A DNA stretch of 64,000 bases from Halovenus salina (GTDB lineage Archaea > Halobacteriota > Halobacteria > Halobacteriales > Haloarculaceae), in assembly GCF_026410925.1 (NCBI RefSeq), contig NZ_CP112972.1, forward strand, positions 620,001 to 684,000. The letters run 5' to 3'. Positions 1-7,969 of the stretch are shown in pieces (position 1 is the first letter of the stretch; every line of letters starts with the position of its first letter). The notes beneath the pieces are model-generated. The model was not told the DNA's origin, did not search any database, and saw nothing but the letters and a program-made list of their open reading frames with translations. The translations under genes and the position numbers were made by a program.

Positions 1-718
1 AGGTGCCGAGGTAGTGGCTCGTCCCGCCCTGGACGCTCTTGCCGTCGGGCATCAGGGCCTCGACGGTCGTCGTCGTGTGCGCGCCAGGGAACTTGTCGTG
101 GTCTGGCTTACGACCCTTCAGGATCGGCATCGCCAGCACGTCCTCGTAGACGCGTTCGTACTGGTCCAGGCGAAGCATCGTCTCCTCCCAGGCCCCAGCC
201 TCGTCCTCGTGGGCGGTGTGGCCCTCCTGCCAGAGGAACTCCTTTGTCCGGAAGAAGGGTTTGGTCTCGGTCGCCTCCCAGCGGACCACCGAACACCACT
301 GATTGAGCCGCAGCGGGAGATCACGGTGTGAACGGGTCCACTGTGACATGTACGGCGCGATAATCGATTCACTCGTCGGACGAACGGCGAGGCGTTCCTC
401 CAGTTCGTCGTACCCGCCCTGTGTGACCCAGGCGACCTCGGGGTCGAACCCTTCGACGATGTCCTTCTCGCGTTCGAGGTGGCCTTCGGGGATGAAAAGC
501 GGAAAGTAGGCGTTCTGGACGCCCGTCTCCTTGAACCAGCCGTCGAGGTTGTTCTGGATGCGTTCCCAGATTTGGTAGCCCCGAGGGCGTGTGACGATGA
601 ACCCGCCCATCGGCGCGTAATCCGCGAGTTCGGCCTTCTGGACGACTTCGGCGTACCAGTCGCCAGTGCTGTATTCCTTGGACTCGGTGATGCCGAGTTC
701 CTGCTCGCTGTCGCTCAT
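1..718 (-). CDS. proS: prolyl-tRNA synthetase, N-terminal part (runs off the left edge)
   Basis: Charges tRNA-Pro with proline in the cytoplasm. About 239 N-terminal residues are visible and the rest lies outside the window. The class II aminoacyl-tRNA synthetase signatures are present: the motif RPTSE followed by an IIAPYMSQW segment, then RWEATETKPFFRTKEF and WQEGHTAH, which are typical of the archaeal/eukaryotic-type ProRS. The start is the ATG at 716-718. It sits about 26 nt downstream (minus strand) of a TATA-like TTTATAC at 741-747, which fits a leaderless transcript. The next gene upstream is a GNAT acetyltransferase in the same direction, about 33 nt away. No frameshift is seen in the visible part. 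Confidence 0.95.
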   Translation of the reverse strand, partial: MSDSEQELGITESKEYSTGDWYAEVVQKAELADYAPMGGFIVTRPRGYQIWERIQNNLDGWFKETGVQNAYFPLFIPEGHLEREKDIVEGFDPEVAWVTQGGYDELEERLAVRPTSESIIAPYMSQWTRSHRDLPLRLNQWCSVVRWEATETKPFFRTKEFLWQEGHTAHEDEAGAWEETMLRLDQYERVYEDVLAMPILKGRKPDHDKFPGAHTTTTVEALMPDGKSVQGGTSHYLGT

Positions 719-740
719 TGCCAGAGCATGCGTGAGGCAC

Positions 741-747
741 GTATAAA
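741..747 (-). promoter_or_regulatory. TATA-like box of proS
   Basis: On the minus strand this reads TTTATAC. Its centre is about 26 nt before the proS ATG at 718, the usual spacing for a leaderless haloarchaeal promoter. Assigned by position and sequence only. Confidence 0.5.
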
Positions 748-751
748 CAGG

Positions 752-1285
752 CTACGCTTGGTCGTCGCCGCGCCACTCCGATTCCAGCAGGCCGTACCGG
801 AGCAGGTCGACGTACTCGCCGTCGAGATAAGCGTGCTCGCGGAGTCGCCCCTCCTGGCGGAATCCGAGTTTCTCGAGCAGGCCACGGGAGGGGGCGTTGG
901 TGGCGAAGACGCCGGCAACGACCTTGTGACGACGACGCTCGTCGAAGGCGTAGTCGACTGCGAGCGAGACGGCCTCGGTCGCGTAGCCGTTGCCCTGTTG
1001 TTCGGGTACAATCCAGTAGGCGAGTTCGGCGTGGCCGGCCTCCTTCCAGTTGAACAGGGCGACGAAACCGACCGGCTCACCCTCGTGACAGACGACTAAG
1101 CTCACGCCCTCCTGCAGGCGTCCCTCGAACTCGTCTTCCAGCTCAGCCGAACTCTGTGGCTCGGCGTGACCGAGCGGTCGTCGGCTGTCAGGATGGTTGC
1201 GGTAGGTCTGGAAAAACGAGAGGTCTTCGCGTTCGAGGGGGTGTAACGAGACCGTCTTACCGTGGATAAAAACTGGACCTGGCAT
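752..1285 (-). CDS. GNAT family N-acetyltransferase (RimJ/RimL type)
   Basis: A 177-residue acetyltransferase that would use acetyl-CoA to acetylate an amine. The substrate is unknown. It opens with HGKTVSLHPLEREDL, carries the acetyl-CoA loop as EQQGNGYATEA near residue 115, and has the GLLEKLGF element near residue 150 that is usual in RimJ/RimL-type GNATs, many of which modify protein N-termini or small molecules. The length is normal for the family. It is followed in the same direction by proS after about 33 nt, so the two may be co-transcribed, although proS has its own TATA-like box. Family assignment is firm; substrate is open. Confidence 0.9.
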   Translation of the reverse strand: MPGPVFIHGKTVSLHPLEREDLSFFQTYRNHPDSRRPLGHAEPQSSAELEDEFEGRLQEGVSLVVCHEGEPVGFVALFNWKEAGHAELAYWIVPEQQGNGYATEAVSLAVDYAFDERRRHKVVAGVFATNAPSRGLLEKLGFRQEGRLREHAYLDGEYVDLLRYGLLESEWRGDDQA

Positions 1286-1324
1286 ACTCTGGTGTGTGGA
1301 GGTGTCGGATATAGTTCTTTGCCG

Positions 1325-2479
1325 TCAGTTCTGATAGTGGAACTCGACGGCCAGCGGTTCGGCGCTGACGATGCCGTGGTAGACGAAGCGATACCGCCCG
1401 GCCGGGAGGTCGGGACAGACCCGAAGTCTGTCCCCGTGGACGTGTTCCGAGAGAACGCACTTCTCGGTCATCTCAAACGACCATTCGAACGCCTTCCCAG
1501 GACGGTGTTCGATTGCTTCGTCGGTGTACCCGAAATGTGCGTCACCGTCGGCCCCGAAGACGGTCTGCCACCCGTCGGTCGTGAAGCTCTGGAGCGTCCA
1601 CTTGTCTCTGTTTCCCGTATGGTGTGTGTCTGTCGAGACGTTCCACAGCGTGACCGTGACCTCGTCGCCACGGCCGACACGCGGTTTCTCTGTACCTGTT
1701 CGAACGCGCATCGCGTAGCTCAGCTCTTCGTCGTCGTGAACCTCACCCATCGCGACGTTTTCGGGGCCGTCGAGACGCTGGAAGTCGTTGCCCTCACACG
1801 AGAACTCCGCCATCTGTGGCGGGTCACCGTCCGGACGAACGTGGCCAGGCAGGCGTTCAGGGTCGACATACCGACCGTCGGCGCTGATTTTGGCCGACTC
1901 TCCCCAGCCGTCGGTGACGGTGAAGTTGACGTCTTCCGGCGATTCGTCGGCGGAAACACGAACGAGAGCAGACGGATAGGTCAGCGCGGCGCCACACATC
2001 TCATCAGCCTCGCTCGTGTCGACGGCGCTGGCGGTGCCGACGATACCGCCGTTCTCGATGCCGATGTCGTTCACTGCGACCCGGCTGTAACACGTGCTCG
2101 GGCCCGCGGTCTGAAGGTATACCAGCGAGTCCGTCGGGGCGGTCTCATCAAGCCACGCCCGGAGACCCTCGACCTCATCGGGGTTGTCGACCATCCAGAG
2201 GTCGTCGTAGTCATCTTCGAGTAGCGTGACGAAGCCCTTTGCATCGTCGGCAACTGCCCAGAGCGGGCGACTCGGTGTTATCGGCAGGTGGAACACGTCG
2301 GCTTCCGCCTCGCCAGTCCAGCCATCTGGGCCGCCGTACGGGCCATCAGGGGTTGGTGTGTCGGTACCGGTTGGTGTGTCGGCACCGTCGTCTCCGTCCT
2401 CAGAGGTGCTGTCAGTGCACCCGGCGAGAGCTACTGTTGCTCCGGCCGCGACCAAGAGGGTCCGGCGAGTGAGTGTCAT
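1325..2479 (-). CDS. Tat-exported lipoprotein of unknown function
   Basis: A 384-residue secreted lipoprotein. The N-terminus has a twin-arginine start (TRRTLL), a hydrophobic stretch and a lipobox LAGC with the cysteine at about residue 21. An acidic, Thr/Pro-rich linker (about residues 22-45) follows, as in many haloarchaeal surface lipoproteins. The mature part contains several cysteines. The last ~110 residues look like a beta-sandwich (EVTVTLWNVS, then FEWSFEMTEKCVL and GRYRFVYHGIV), similar in style to bacterial BsuPI/immunoglobulin-like extracellular domains. I do not recognise a specific function. It is expected to be anchored outside the membrane. Confidence 0.8.
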   Translation of the reverse strand: MTLTRRTLLVAAGATVALAGCTDSTSEDGDDGADTPTGTDTPTPDGPYGGPDGWTGEAEADVFHLPITPSRPLWAVADDAKGFVTLLEDDYDDLWMVDNPDEVEGLRAWLDETAPTDSLVYLQTAGPSTCYSRVAVNDIGIENGGIVGTASAVDTSEADEMCGAALTYPSALVRVSADESPEDVNFTVTDGWGESAKISADGRYVDPERLPGHVRPDGDPPQMAEFSCEGNDFQRLDGPENVAMGEVHDDEELSYAMRVRTGTEKPRVGRGDEVTVTLWNVSTDTHHTGNRDKWTLQSFTTDGWQTVFGADGDAHFGYTDEAIEHRPGKAFEWSFEMTEKCVLSEHVHGDRLRVCPDLPAGRYRFVYHGIVSAEPLAVEFHYQN

Positions 2480-2595
2480 ATCTGAGAGAACGAGACGTAC
2501 AGATAAACTATCACCTACGGGTCAAAGAGAGATTTGACTCTGGCGCAAGCGTCAGTTCTGGGTGTATCTTCTGGCCGGTGCCGTTACCTGTGGTG

Positions 2596-2720
2596 CGGAC
2601 AGCGCCACATCGAGGTTGTCGCTGGTGGGGCAATGACAAGGGGAGCGCTCGGACGCGCCACGTTCCGACCGCCCGGAAGGTGTCGCGGTCGTGGGGCAAT
2701 GACAAGGGGAGCGCTCGGAC
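2596..2720. repeat. imperfect tandem duplication containing a perfect 30-nt direct repeat
   Basis: The 30-nt sequence at 2625-2654 recurs exactly at 2691-2720, separated by 36 nt. Each copy includes the 8-nt palindrome GAGCGCTC. Similarity extends leftward: CGGACAGCGCCAC at 2596 resembles CGGACGCGCCAC at 2650, and both copies are preceded by a GTCGC-containing stretch. The whole is best read as a ~60-70 bp tandem duplication whose right half has stayed identical. It lies between divergent lipoprotein genes, about 80 nt upstream of the gene starting at 2798. Confidence 0.85.
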
Positions 2721-2797
2721 CCTGACCGGACTCTCAGTCAACAGCGCCAGCGAGAGCGTGCACAAGATATTTTACTGCAAAACCGTAGAATCACGAC

Positions 2798-3910
2798 ATG
2801 AGCAGACTGCTGCCCACAGGTCCCAAAACCGTGTTCGGGCTGTCGCGCCAGCACATCGCATTTGTGGTGCTCGCGGTGCTTGCGCTCTCCGCAGGCTGTA
2901 CCGGCCTCGTCGAAAACGACAGTGCAGACGACTCCGCGCCGCTCGACAGTGTGCCAGCCGAGGCAGACGGCGTCTCTCACGTCAAAACAGCCGTCCTGAC
3001 TGATTCAGTTACCGAGTCGGTCGTGAGCGAAGTACTCGAGAGCGACGCCGTGTCTGATGCTGACGACGATATCGACTGGGAGGACTGGGAAGAAGTCATC
3101 ACCGAGTTCGAAAACGAGACAGACCTCTCGCTGGATGATGTCCACAGCATGACGACCTTCGCCGGGTCGGGCGAAGACGACGAGCAGGAGTACGCGGGAG
3201 CCATCCTCAAGACCGACCTCGACTGGGAGACGCTCAGCAGTGTCGGCGAGGACGAGACCGAGTTCGAGGAAGACAGCTACAACGGCGTCACCGTCTACGA
3301 AACCGACGAGGAGACGCTCGATGAATCGACGTTGGTTGCCGACTTCGGGGACGGCACGTTCGCAGCCGGAAGCGAAGCCGCGGTCAAAGATGTCATCGAT
3401 ACCCGCGAGGGAGACGCACCGGGAATCGACGCAGAACTGCGGACCCTCTACGAGGGGACGACCGACGGCTATGTCCGCGTGGCAGCCACGCTATCCGACA
3501 AACAGTCCGAGATGGCGAGCGACATCGCGGCCGAGGAGGGCGGGTTCGGCTCGCTGTTCGCTCCCGACGCCCAGGCGGTGACGATGAGCTACCACACCGA
3601 GGACGACCAGCTGAACGCAGAGACAGACATCGTCTTCAATTCCTCTGATGGGGCAGAGACGTTTGCCGGCTTCACCGAGCCATTTATTAGTCCGCCGTCG
3701 CTTGACGAGGACCCCGACCCAGAGGAACAGCCCATCGAGTGGCTGCTCGACAGCATGACCGTGGATACTGAGGACGACCGCGTCACGCTCGCATTCCGCG
3801 CCGGGCCGGAGGACCTCGTGAGTGCACTCGAAGCGACTGGAGAGACAGAGACGGACTGGTCTGGGCTGTTCGGTGAGGGCTTGATCGGCCAAGCCGAGGC
3901 CGCAGACTGA
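2798..3910 (+). CDS. acidic lipoprotein of unknown function
   Basis: A 370-residue secreted protein with an N-terminal hydrophobic segment (about residues 20-33) ending in the lipobox LSAGC, with the lipidated cysteine at about residue 34. The rest is strongly acidic and soluble, with no recognised catalytic motif. It contains phrases such as VTVYETDEETLDESTLV that suggest an alpha/beta fold repeated twice (about residues 65-200 and 210-355). The signal lacks a clear twin arginine, so Sec export is possible. A TATA-like ATTTTACT about 26 nt before the ATG supports a leaderless start. A T6 tract at 3923-3928 just after the stop may terminate transcription. Function unknown. Confidence 0.8.
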   Translation: MSRLLPTGPKTVFGLSRQHIAFVVLAVLALSAGCTGLVENDSADDSAPLDSVPAEADGVSHVKTAVLTDSVTESVVSEVLESDAVSDADDDIDWEDWEEVITEFENETDLSLDDVHSMTTFAGSGEDDEQEYAGAILKTDLDWETLSSVGEDETEFEEDSYNGVTVYETDEETLDESTLVADFGDGTFAAGSEAAVKDVIDTREGDAPGIDAELRTLYEGTTDGYVRVAATLSDKQSEMASDIAAEEGGFGSLFAPDAQAVTMSYHTEDDQLNAETDIVFNSSDGAETFAGFTEPFISPPSLDEDPDPEEQPIEWLLDSMTVDTEDDRVTLAFRAGPEDLVSALEATGETETDWSGLFGEGLIGQAEAAD

Positions 3911-4034
3911 CGCCACGGCTCATTTTTTCTGCTCCGTCTACTCGGACAGATACGAAAGCACCGTCGAGATATTTTCCTGAAGTGCCTAACATGGTAGGTA
4001 TCGTCTAGTTGTCGTGGGCTGACAACAGTATAGT

Positions 4035-6122
4035 ATGTCGAACAAACGACTTGACAGTCGCCGTCGGCGTCAAGTGTTAGCCGGAATTGGAGTCGCCGCA
4101 ATCGGCAGTGGTTTCGCGAGTGCCACTGTTGCCGGGCAAGAAGAAACTGTAACAGTCACACTGGACAACGTCGGGATAAGCGCCTGGGAAGTGACAGGCG
4201 TCGAGGGAGCGGACGATGTTGGACCGACAGGCGAGGAGAACCCACAGCTCACGCTTCAGGAGGGCGTTCGGTACACCTTCGTCAACAACGGCGGAGGTTC
4301 GCACCCACTCGCGTTTCGTGCGAGCGACGGCGAGACGTTACTGAGCCAGAGCGACGACGGCTCCTTCGAGGGCGATTCCGAGACGGATTGGGTCGACGAC
4401 GGCGGAAGCGTCTCGTTCACACTGACCAGCGAACTCGCCGACGAGATGGCGACGTACGTCTGTACGGTCCACGGCTCCATGACTGGGTCCATCGAGACGA
4501 CACAGGCAGGGCCAGCGGCGACAGTCACCTTCTCGGACCAGTCGTCGACAGGCACGTCGGTCGTCGTCGACGCCGTCGAACTCACCGACGGCGGCTTCGT
4601 CACCATCCACAACAGCAACTTACTTGACGGCGACGCTGTGGGCAGTGTCATCGGCGTCTCCGAGTATCTCGGTTCAGGGAGCTACGAGAACGTGACGGTC
4701 GAACTCGATACCCCGCTTGTCGAGGGTGAGACGCTCGTCGCCATGCCACACCGCGATACCGACGGCGACGAGGAGTACACCTTCGTCGAGAGCGAGGGCG
4801 GCGCAGACGGCCCGTACGTCGTCGAAGGCGACGCCGTCATCGATGACGCCGACGTACAAGTCGACGGGGCGGCTGCGGTCCAGATGAGCGACCAGATGAC
4901 GAGGGGTGAAACGGTCATTGTTGACTTCGCTCGTCTCGACGACGGCGGGTTCGTTACTATTCACGACAGTACACTTCTCGATGGCGACCCGCTCGGCAGT
5001 GTTGTCGGCGTCTCTTCGTATTTCGACGGTGGCACCTACGAGAACCTCAATATCTCGCTGGATGAGACCCTCACGGGAGACGACACGCTGATTGCGATGC
5101 CACATCGCGACACCGACGGCGACGGGGAGTACACCTTCGTCGAGAGCGAGGGCGGCGCAGACGGCCCGTACACGTTCGACGGTGGCGCAGTCACTAACGC
5201 AGCCGATGTGACAGTGCTGGGCGACGCGACAGTCACGATATCCGACCAAGAGACGGACGGAACCTCCGTCGTCGTCGATTCGGCAGAGCTAGATGACGGC
5301 GGCTTCGTCACCATCCACGACAGCAGCCTCCTCGACGGCGATGCGCTGGGTAGTGTTGTCGGCGTCTCGGAGTACCTCGAACCCGGCAGTTACGAGGACC
5401 TCGAAGTCGTCTTCAACGAGGAGTTGACCGAGGACGACACACTGATTGCGATGCCACACCGCGACACCAACGGCAATCAGACGTACGACTTCGTTGAGGA
5501 GGAAGGCGGCGCTGATGGACCATACTTCCAGGATGGGGCCGCAGTTACCGCCCAGGCGGAGGTCACAGTACTTGGAGACGCGACAGTCTCGTTCTCGGAC
5601 CAGGAGACTGATGGGATGGCAGTAATCGTCGACTCCGCAGAGCTAGAGGACGGCGGCTTCGTGACGATTCACGACAGTAGTCTCCTCGACGGCGATGCGC
5701 TGGGTAGTGTTGTCGGCGTCTCGGAATACCTCGAACCCGGGAGCTACGAGGACCTCGAAGTCGTCTTCAACGAGGAGTTGACCGAGGACGACACGCTGAT
5801 TGCGATGCCACACCGCGACACTAACGGCAATCAGATGTACGACTTCGTCGAGGAGGAAGGCGGCGCAGACGGCCCGTACGTCAACGACGAAGGCGGGGCT
5901 GTTGTCGCCGACGCGTCCGTTACCGTCACAGATGACATGGACGACGGCATGGGCGGCGGTATGGACGAGACAGAGAGTACAGACGACGGGATGGAGGAGA
6001 CAGAGAGCACGGACGGCGACGGACCTGGCTTTGGCCCCGTGGCTGGTATCGCCGGCCTGAGCGGAGTTGCCACGTATCTGTACCGGACGTTCGGTGTCGA
6101 CGACGAGAGAGAAGAGGACTAA
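4035..6122 (+). CDS. surface protein: Tat signal, cupredoxin-like domain, four ~118-residue repeats, PGF-CTERM
   Basis: A 695-residue exported protein. Residues 8-34 form a Tat signal (SRRRRQVLAGIG). Residues ~37-157 form a plastocyanin-like domain with candidate copper ligands H90, C143, H146 and M149 (YVCTVHGSM). Four repeats follow, starting near residues 162, 280, 398 and 516. Each contains DGGFVTIH, LLDGD, GSVIGVSEYL or similar, AMPHRDT and GGADGPY, the pattern I associate with haloarchaeal DUF7282. An acidic Met/Gly/Thr linker leads to a C-terminal DGPGFGPVAGIAGL plus a membrane segment and a short charged tail, which matches the PGF-CTERM signal processed by archaeosortase A. Repeats 3 and 4 are nearly identical in DNA. 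The likely role is a membrane-anchored copper or electron-transfer surface protein; this is inference. Confidence 0.88.
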   Translation: MSNKRLDSRRRRQVLAGIGVAAIGSGFASATVAGQEETVTVTLDNVGISAWEVTGVEGADDVGPTGEENPQLTLQEGVRYTFVNNGGGSHPLAFRASDGETLLSQSDDGSFEGDSETDWVDDGGSVSFTLTSELADEMATYVCTVHGSMTGSIETTQAGPAATVTFSDQSSTGTSVVVDAVELTDGGFVTIHNSNLLDGDAVGSVIGVSEYLGSGSYENVTVELDTPLVEGETLVAMPHRDTDGDEEYTFVESEGGADGPYVVEGDAVIDDADVQVDGAAAVQMSDQMTRGETVIVDFARLDDGGFVTIHDSTLLDGDPLGSVVGVSSYFDGGTYENLNISLDETLTGDDTLIAMPHRDTDGDGEYTFVESEGGADGPYTFDGGAVTNAADVTVLGDATVTISDQETDGTSVVVDSAELDDGGFVTIHDSSLLDGDALGSVVGVSEYLEPGSYEDLEVVFNEELTEDDTLIAMPHRDTNGNQTYDFVEEEGGADGPYFQDGAAVTAQAEVTVLGDATVSFSDQETDGMAVIVDSAELEDGGFVTIHDSSLLDGDALGSVVGVSEYLEPGSYEDLEVVFNEELTEDDTLIAMPHRDTNGNQMYDFVEEEGGADGPYVNDEGGAVVADASVTVTDDMDDGMGGGMDETESTDDGMEETESTDGDGPGFGPVAGIAGLSGVATYLYRTFGVDDEREED

Positions 6123-6164
6123 CCGAACGGCACGTCGGCGGTGCTCGTGTCACGGTGTTTTCGC

Positions 6165-7850
6165 CTACTCACCACGGGTGACGTGTTCGTACTCGGCAGC
6201 AATCGGATAGTTCCAGCCACGGCCGAGCGCCTTCGTCGTCACCCGTAGCGGCGGCGGCGTCTGGCGTCGCTTGAACTCTGAGCGAGTTACACGGTCGACA
6301 GCGGCCTCGACGACCCCATCAGGATGCTCTTCGCGGAGCGTTTCATCACTGGAGGTGTCCTCGATATACCGTTCGAGGACGGGGTCGAGGTGGTCGTAGG
6401 GTGGCAGTTCGTCGGCGTCGGTCTGGTCCTCTCGGAGCTCGGCGGTTGGTTCCTTTTCGACAACTGCCTCTGGAATGACCGGTGACGCTGTCGCCGACGG
6501 CGGCGAGCTGTGGTTGAACGCCGCCGCGAGTTCGTAGACCACCCGCTTGTAGCAGTCTCCCAGTGGTGCGAGCGCGCCGACAGCATCGCCGTACAGCGTA
6601 CAGTAGCCCACAGCCGCTTCGCTTTTGTTGTCCGGGGTGAGTACGAGCGCGTCGCGTTCGTTTGCCAGTCCCATCAGCACGTCACCGCGAATCCGCGCCT
6701 GGATGTTCTCGGCCGCAACCCCGGTAAGAGGCTCTGCGTGCTCGTCTAGCTGCCGGGAAACGGCGTTGACAGCCGGTCCGACAGGGACGACATCGAACTC
6801 GATACCGAGGTTCTCGGCGATCTTGCGAGCGTCCGTGATGCTCTGCTGGCTCGTGACCTGACTCGGCAGCGAGACGCCGTAGACGGCATCGGCTCCAAGG
6901 GCGTCGGTCGCCAGCGCGGCGGCCACCGACGAGTCGATACCGCCCGAAAGTCCGATGACCGCCTCCTCGAAGCCCGTCTTCTCGAAGTAGTCCCGAACGC
7001 CCAGACGGAGCGCCTGGCGTACCTGTCGTGGCGGGCTGGTGTCGGGGTGCTGGCTCGACCCTGCAGGCTCGTCGAGTGTGATATCTACGATAGCGGTATC
7101 GGCTCCGAACCCATCCAGTTGTTCGAGGACGCCGTCTTCGGTCGCGACGAGCGAATTGCCGTCGAAGATGAGTTCATCGTTGCCGCCAGCCTGGTTTGCG
7201 AAAACGACCGGACACCCCGTTCGCTCGGCGTGTCGAGCGAAGCGCTCGGCTCTGGCGGCCGGTTTGTTGATGCTGAACGGACTCGCTGAAGGCGTCACGA
7301 TGAGGTCTGCGCCCGCTGTCGCCGTCTCTTTGATTGGGTCGGCGTCGTGCCGGCGCTTGCCCGTGACGACTGTGTCGTACCAGGCGTCCTCACAGATTGT
7401 AATCCCCACCTCGACATCGCCGACAGTGATGACCGTCGGTTCGCTGCCGGTGTCGAAGTATCTGTGTTCGTCGAACACGTCGTATGTCGGAAGGAGGCGC
7501 TTGTGGTAGGTGGCTGTTCGACGTCCGTCACGGAGCACGGCGGCAGCGTTGTACAGTGGCGCGCCTGCTTCTTCTCTGGTCCGGACTGTCGTGCCGACGA
7601 CGAGTGGGGGTCCTGCTGTGGTCCGGTCGGCGAGCGTCTCCAGTGCCTCCTCCTGTGCGTCGATGATTCCTGGCCGATGAAGCAGGTCTCGGGGCGGATA
7701 GCCGACAAGCGACAGTTCCGGTGTGACCACAATGTCCGGGTCGCTGTTGCAGGCTGTGACGTATTCGTCGGCGAGACAGTCGGCGTTGCCGGTCACGTCG
7801 CCGACGGTGGGATTGTGCTGTACGATTGCAACGCGGAGGTTCCGGGCCAT
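6165..7850 (-). CDS. nadE: glutamine-dependent NAD+ synthetase
   Basis: Makes NAD+ from deamido-NAD+, ATP and glutamine, the last step of NAD biosynthesis. The 561-residue protein is a two-domain type. An N-terminal nitrilase-like glutaminase carries the expected Glu-Lys-Cys triad (E45 in PELSLVGYPPRD, K117 in YHKRLLPTYD, C153 in ITICEDAW). A C-terminal NAD synthetase domain has the ATP pyrophosphatase loop SGGIDSS at residues 302-308. The domain order matches bacterial and archaeal NadE of about 550 residues. The minus strand has TTTAG about 25 nt before the ATG. The upstream neighbour is an SDH/FRD-type flavoprotein, which might be relevant to NAD metabolism if it acts as an aspartate oxidase. 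Confidence 0.96.
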   Translation of the reverse strand: MARNLRVAIVQHNPTVGDVTGNADCLADEYVTACNSDPDIVVTPELSLVGYPPRDLLHRPGIIDAQEEALETLADRTTAGPPLVVGTTVRTREEAGAPLYNAAAVLRDGRRTATYHKRLLPTYDVFDEHRYFDTGSEPTVITVGDVEVGITICEDAWYDTVVTGKRRHDADPIKETATAGADLIVTPSASPFSINKPAARAERFARHAERTGCPVVFANQAGGNDELIFDGNSLVATEDGVLEQLDGFGADTAIVDITLDEPAGSSQHPDTSPPRQVRQALRLGVRDYFEKTGFEEAVIGLSGGIDSSVAAALATDALGADAVYGVSLPSQVTSQQSITDARKIAENLGIEFDVVPVGPAVNAVSRQLDEHAEPLTGVAAENIQARIRGDVLMGLANERDALVLTPDNKSEAAVGYCTLYGDAVGALAPLGDCYKRVVYELAAAFNHSSPPSATASPVIPEAVVEKEPTAELREDQTDADELPPYDHLDPVLERYIEDTSSDETLREEHPDGVVEAAVDRVTRSEFKRRQTPPPLRVTTKALGRGWNYPIAAEYEHVTRGE

Positions 7851-7969
7851 TCCAGTTACGCTACATAGAAGCTAAACGATGATAAGGGCTCGCCGACTTT
7901 CGCCGGGGTATCGGAGCTCTCGGCGTTCGTCAGATAAGCACTCGACTAGCAGAAGCAAATAGAGACGGA

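Noticed and set aside
1262..2224. A 320-codon plus-strand frame opposite the lipoprotein gene.
   Set aside because: Composition is not acidic and the minus-strand gene has a clear signal peptide and lipobox.
2625..2720. Two 30-nt repeats with a 36-nt spacer look like a minimal CRISPR array.
   Set aside because: The repeat does not resemble haloarchaeal CRISPR repeats, there are only two units, similarity extends into the spacer flanks as in a plain tandem duplication, and no cas genes are present.
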